Below, piece by piece: positions 61,190 to 64,000 of a stretch of 64,000 nucleotides of DNA. Location: the NCBI RefSeq assembly GCF_001667945.1, contig NZ_LZJK01000111.1, positions 1 to 64,000 of the forward strand, in the 5' to 3' direction. The DNA comes from Mycolicibacter sinensis. Lineage in GTDB: Bacteria; Actinomycetota; Actinomycetes; Mycobacteriales; Mycobacteriaceae. Each line of letters begins with the position of its first letter. Positions within the stretch are counted from its first letter, which is position 1. The notes beneath the pieces are model-generated. The model did no database searches, had not been told where the DNA came from, and was given only the letters and a program-made list of their open reading frames with translations. Made by a program: the position numbers and the translations under genes.

Positions 61190-62716
61190 TCACCTGGGCG
61201 TTTCGGCAGTTGATTCGGTCAGCATCTCCCGCAGGCGGGCCTTGTCGATCTTGCCGGTCGGCCCGCGCGGAACGTCCTCGGGACCCGAGACCAACAGCCA
61301 CACCGATGGCACCTTGAACGGGCTCAGGAGTTCACTGGCCTTCGCGCGCAACTGCTCGACGGTCAGCGCATCGCAGGCCACGGCCGCCCCCACCCGGTCC
61401 CGGTCGCCGTCGGACACGTTGGTCACGAAGGCGGCCTCGACACCGTCGATGGCCCGTAGTGCCTTCTCCACCTCACTCGGGTACACGGTGGCGCCGCTGA
61501 CCTTGAACATGTCGTCGGATCGGCCGTGGTAGAACAGGAATCCGTCGTCGTCGAGGCGGCCCAGATCGCCGGTGGGGTAGAAGCCGTCGACGGTGAAGGT
61601 GTCTTCGCGGCTGCGGCGGCAGATGCCGCGCAGGATGTGCGGTCCGCGCAGTTGGATCGTCCCGATCGCCCCGGGCGGCACCGGCACACCGGTCTCGGGG
61701 TCGACAATCCGAACCTCCATGCCGGCGAACGGCTTTCCGCAGCTACCCCAGGCCGATGGTGGCATGTCGGTGTCGGCCGGGTAGCCGCAGTACGGGCCGA
61801 ACGACTCGGTCATCCCGAACAGGTTGGCCCGCGCCCCGGGTGCGGAGCGCAACTCCGGAGCAAGCAGTGCCTCCAGGCTTCCGGGCCGCAGCGCCGACAG
61901 ATCGGCGCCGCCGCGGTGGCGGGCCAGTGCCTCAGCCTGATCGGGCCAGCCCCGAAACAGCGTCACCCGTTCGGTTTCCAGCAGCCGCAACGTGGTGTCC
62001 GGTTTTGGGATCGGTTCGGTGACCAGCGTCGCCCCGGCCAGCAGCGCCGACAGCACACCGCCGCCGAAACCGCCGACCCAGAAGAACGGCATCGGCAGAT
62101 ACAGCCGGGTGTCGGCGTTGATGCAACGGGCCGCCAGCCCGGCGCGGACGGCGCCCAAGGCGCTGCCGTGCGAATGCAGTACGCCCTTCGGCGGGCCGCT
62201 GCTGCCGGAGGTGAACATGATCACCAGCGGGTCGCTGGGCGTGACGGCTGCGGCCAGTGCGTCGACGATCCGTGCCGGATCGGCCTCGGGCGTGGTCGAC
62301 GCCAACCGGTCAGCGGTCCAGAGGCGTTGCAGCGCAGGCAGTTCGGCTTGCGCTGCCTCGAGGCCGTCGAGGTAACGGCGCCGGCGGAATTCCTCCACAC
62401 TGACCAGGAATTGCACCGCGGCGACGCGAAGCTGCGCGGTCAGCTCGGGTGCGGTCAACAGCGTGCTCAGCGGAACCAGCACCGCTCCGATGCGGGTCAG
62501 CGCGATGGCGGTCCGCACCCAGTCGACGCCGTTGGGCATGATCAGCCCGACCCGGGTGCCCTTGCCGACGCCGGCCGCCACCAAGACCGCCGCCAGGTCG
62601 CGTGAGGACGCGTCGAGGTCGGCGTAGCCGATCCGGTCGACGGGATCGATCACCGCAGGCTTGTCCCGGAAGGCGGCCGCGCGGGCGCGGACCAGGGCGT
62701 CGACGGTGTCAGACAT
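61190..62716 (-). CDS. AMP-binding acyl-CoA ligase (FadD-like)
   Basis: A 508-residue ANL ligase. It has MFTSGSSGPPKGVLHSHGS near 175, LFGMTESFGPYCGYPAD near 300, the GFYPTGDLGRLDDDGFLFYHG hinge region in two parts, RSDDMFKVSGATVYPSEVE and the catalytic Lys in PTGKIDKARL. The P-loop SGSSGPPKG has Ser in place of Thr, which is also true of its neighbour. The ATG at 62716 overlaps the stop of the upstream ligase by 8 bases, so the two are co-translated. They are diverged paralogues and may load two related acids. Confidence 0.9.
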   Translation of the reverse strand: MSDTVDALVRARAAAFRDKPAVIDPVDRIGYADLDASSRDLAAVLVAAGVGKGTRVGLIMPNGVDWVRTAIALTRIGAVLVPLSTLLTAPELTAQLRVAAVQFLVSVEEFRRRRYLDGLEAAQAELPALQRLWTADRLASTTPEADPARIVDALAAAVTPSDPLVIMFTSGSSGPPKGVLHSHGSALGAVRAGLAARCINADTRLYLPMPFFWVGGFGGGVLSALLAGATLVTEPIPKPDTTLRLLETERVTLFRGWPDQAEALARHRGGADLSALRPGSLEALLAPELRSAPGARANLFGMTESFGPYCGYPADTDMPPSAWGSCGKPFAGMEVRIVDPETGVPVPPGAIGTIQLRGPHILRGICRRSREDTFTVDGFYPTGDLGRLDDDGFLFYHGRSDDMFKVSGATVYPSEVEKALRAIDGVEAAFVTNVSDGDRDRVGAAVACDALTVEQLRAKASELLSPFKVPSVWLLVSGPEDVPRGPTGKIDKARLREMLTESTAETPR

Positions 62717-64000
62717 CGGAGCTCCGCGAAAACAGCTGCGCCAGCCGGTGCCGGTCAACCTTGCCGCTGGACAACAGCGGGACCTCGGCGGCCGGCATCG
62801 TGGCGAACAGGCGGGGGATCTTGTACACCGACAGCTGCGCTTTCAGCCGTTCGCGCAGCGATTGTTCGTCGATCTCGGTGTCGCACTCGAGGACGGCGGC
62901 CACCAGCTGTCCGCGGTCGGCGTCGGGGATAGCGACCACGTGGGCGACGGTGCCGCCGGTCACCTTCGCGATGGCGCGTTCCACCTCGGCCGGTGACACA
63001 GTGGCACCGGCGGTCTTGATCAGCGCGTCCCGCCGGCCCAGGTAGTAGTAGAAGCCGTCTGCGTCCACGCGGACCAGGTCCCCGGTGTGTAACCAGCCGT
63101 CGGCGTCGAAGGACTCCTCCTGGCTGCGCTTGTGGTAGCGCTGCATCAGGTAGCGCCCGCGCACCAACAACTCACCGGCCTCGACGCGGCACTCGAACCC
63201 GGGCGCCGGTCGGCCGTAGCTGCCGCGCCGGTGCTCGGGCTGGTCGGTGTCGTCCTCGCTGAGCAGCACCGGGCCGCCGGTCTCGGTCGACCCCAGCATG
63301 TTGTGCCGCAGCTCCGGGTCGGTGGGACGGGTCTCGGGTGCCATGAGCGGGTACAGGTTGCCGCGGCGCAGTGACGACAGGTCCCGACGGGCCATACTGG
63401 GATGCTGCGCCAACGCAGAAATCCCGCTGACGAAACCATTGGTCACGGTGGGCTTTTCAACCTCCAGCAGATCCAGCGTGGCGCCGGGGTCGGTGGCGTT
63501 GGAGCACAGCAGCGTCGATCCGGCCAGCATGGTGGCCAGCAGTGCGAAGGCGAAGCCCCCGATCCAGAAGAACGGTGAATTGCAGAACAAGATGTCGGAT
63601 GCGGTGAGCCGGCGGAGCTCGTTGAGGTTGCGTTGGTGGCCGAGCAGACCGGCATGGGTATGTATCACCCCCTTGGGCGCGCCGGACGACCCGGAGGTGT
63701 AGACGATGGCCAGCGGATCGCTGCCGTCGACATCGGTTTCGAGGGCTTTCAGCGTGGCCGGAACGTCAATGCCGACCGCATCGGCGTCGAACGCCACGTG
63801 GCGCAGCTGCGGGGTATGGGCGCTGAACAACGGTGCCGCGCCGGCGATGTCGGCGTCGGAGAGCGCTTCGCTGAGGCGCCGGCGATAGTCGTGGGACCGG
63901 TACGTTTCGGCGGCCAGCAGGATCTGCACATCGCTGTGGGCCAGTTGGCGGCGCAGCTCCGGCGCGGTGGCGAAGGTGGGGAACGGCACCACCACCGCGC
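62709..64000 (-). CDS. AMP-binding acyl-CoA ligase (FadD-like), N-terminus outside the window
   Basis: The frame is open to the window edge, so the gene continues beyond 64000 and about the first 70-80 residues are missing. The visible part (about 430 residues) has YTSGSSGAPKGVIHTHAG, MLGSTETGGPVLLSEDD, GWLHTGDLVRVDADGFYYYL, GRRDALIKTAGATVSPAEVE and the catalytic Lys in LSSGKVDRHRL. It resembles the ligase at 61190 in its SGSSG P-loop and PFFWIGGFAF segment (PFFWVGGFGG there), which indicates tandem duplication. An ATG at 63995 in frame is unlikely to be the start because family residues continue upstream. Confidence 0.88.
   Translation of the reverse strand, partial: AVVVPFPTFATAPELRRQLAHSDVQILLAAETYRSHDYRRRLSEALSDADIAGAAPLFSAHTPQLRHVAFDADAVGIDVPATLKALETDVDGSDPLAIVYTSGSSGAPKGVIHTHAGLLGHQRNLNELRRLTASDILFCNSPFFWIGGFAFALLATMLAGSTLLCSNATDPGATLDLLEVEKPTVTNGFVSGISALAQHPSMARRDLSSLRRGNLYPLMAPETRPTDPELRHNMLGSTETGGPVLLSEDDTDQPEHRRGSYGRPAPGFECRVEAGELLVRGRYLMQRYHKRSQEESFDADGWLHTGDLVRVDADGFYYYLGRRDALIKTAGATVSPAEVERAIAKVTGGTVAHVVAIPDADRGQLVAAVLECDTEIDEQSLRERLKAQLSVYKIPRLFATMPAAEVPLLSSGKVDRHRLAQLFSRSSDV

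Noticed and set aside
1..64000. CRISPR array, tRNA or rRNA genes, IS transposases, phage genes
   Set aside because: No regularly spaced repeats, cloverleaf-like genes or transposase/integrase motifs were found on either strand.

Overview
The window is high-GC actinobacterial DNA that is almost entirely coding, with many 4-base stop/start overlaps. It looks like a mycobacterium of the environmental, steroid- and aromatic-degrading type. The grounds are a complete mceA-F cassette with Mce-associated proteins, a DUF222/HNH gene of the 13E12 kind, SDRs with the N-terminus typical of mycofactocin-dependent enzymes, and a high density of P450, acyl-CoA ligase, thiolase, acyl-CoA dehydrogenase and TetR genes. 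No tRNA, rRNA, CRISPR array, IS transposase or replication origin was seen.

Layout. (1) 1-12600: the end of a DUF35 OB-fold gene and a thiolase, then mceA-B-C-D-E-F, three small secreted proteins, and on the opposite strand two Mce-associated membrane proteins and another exported protein. No yrbE permease genes are in view. (2) 12818-25201: an IclR regulator and a flavin dehydrogenase diverge from a meta-cleavage operon (hydrolase, mhpA-like hydroxylase, mhpB-like extradiol dioxygenase). That operon continues into a second KstD-like flavoprotein, a luciferase-like oxidoreductase, an SDR, a cyclase-family hydrolase and two alpha/beta hydrolases. This suggests degradation of a phenylpropanoid or alicyclic propanoate. 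(3) 25384-28920: a TetR-controlled aldehyde dehydrogenase, SnoaL-like protein and luciferase-like oxidoreductase. (4) 29033-38937: SDR, TetR, ferredoxin, P450, amidohydrolase, two M24 proteins, crotonase and a double-length CaiB/BaiF CoA-transferase, which form a coherent but unassigned catabolic operon. (5) 38966-43898: SDR and two P450s diverge from a TetR gene, with an enoyl-CoA hydratase convergent to it. (6) 43956-48386: two acyl-CoA ligases flank a second amidohydrolase, followed by a small bacterioferritin-associated ferredoxin-like gene. (7) 48384-53564: a TetR gene between two matching palindromes, then an unrecognised cluster of two paralogous six-helix membrane proteins, two membrane microproteins, a VWA/MoxR-type chaperone pair and a one-helix protein. 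(8) 53568-59518: SDR, two acyl-CoA dehydrogenases, SDR, thiolase and a GntR regulator, i.e. a beta-oxidation set. (9) 59523-64000: a decayed PIN-toxin fragment beside the DUF222/HNH gene, then two acyl-CoA ligases, the last cut by the window edge.

Most of the window serves uptake (Mce) and CoA-linked oxidation of hydrophobic or cyclic carbon sources, in modules that each carry their own regulator. Several regulators have recognisable repeated palindromes nearby. The part least explained by known families is region 7, and it is the best candidate for an undescribed system.
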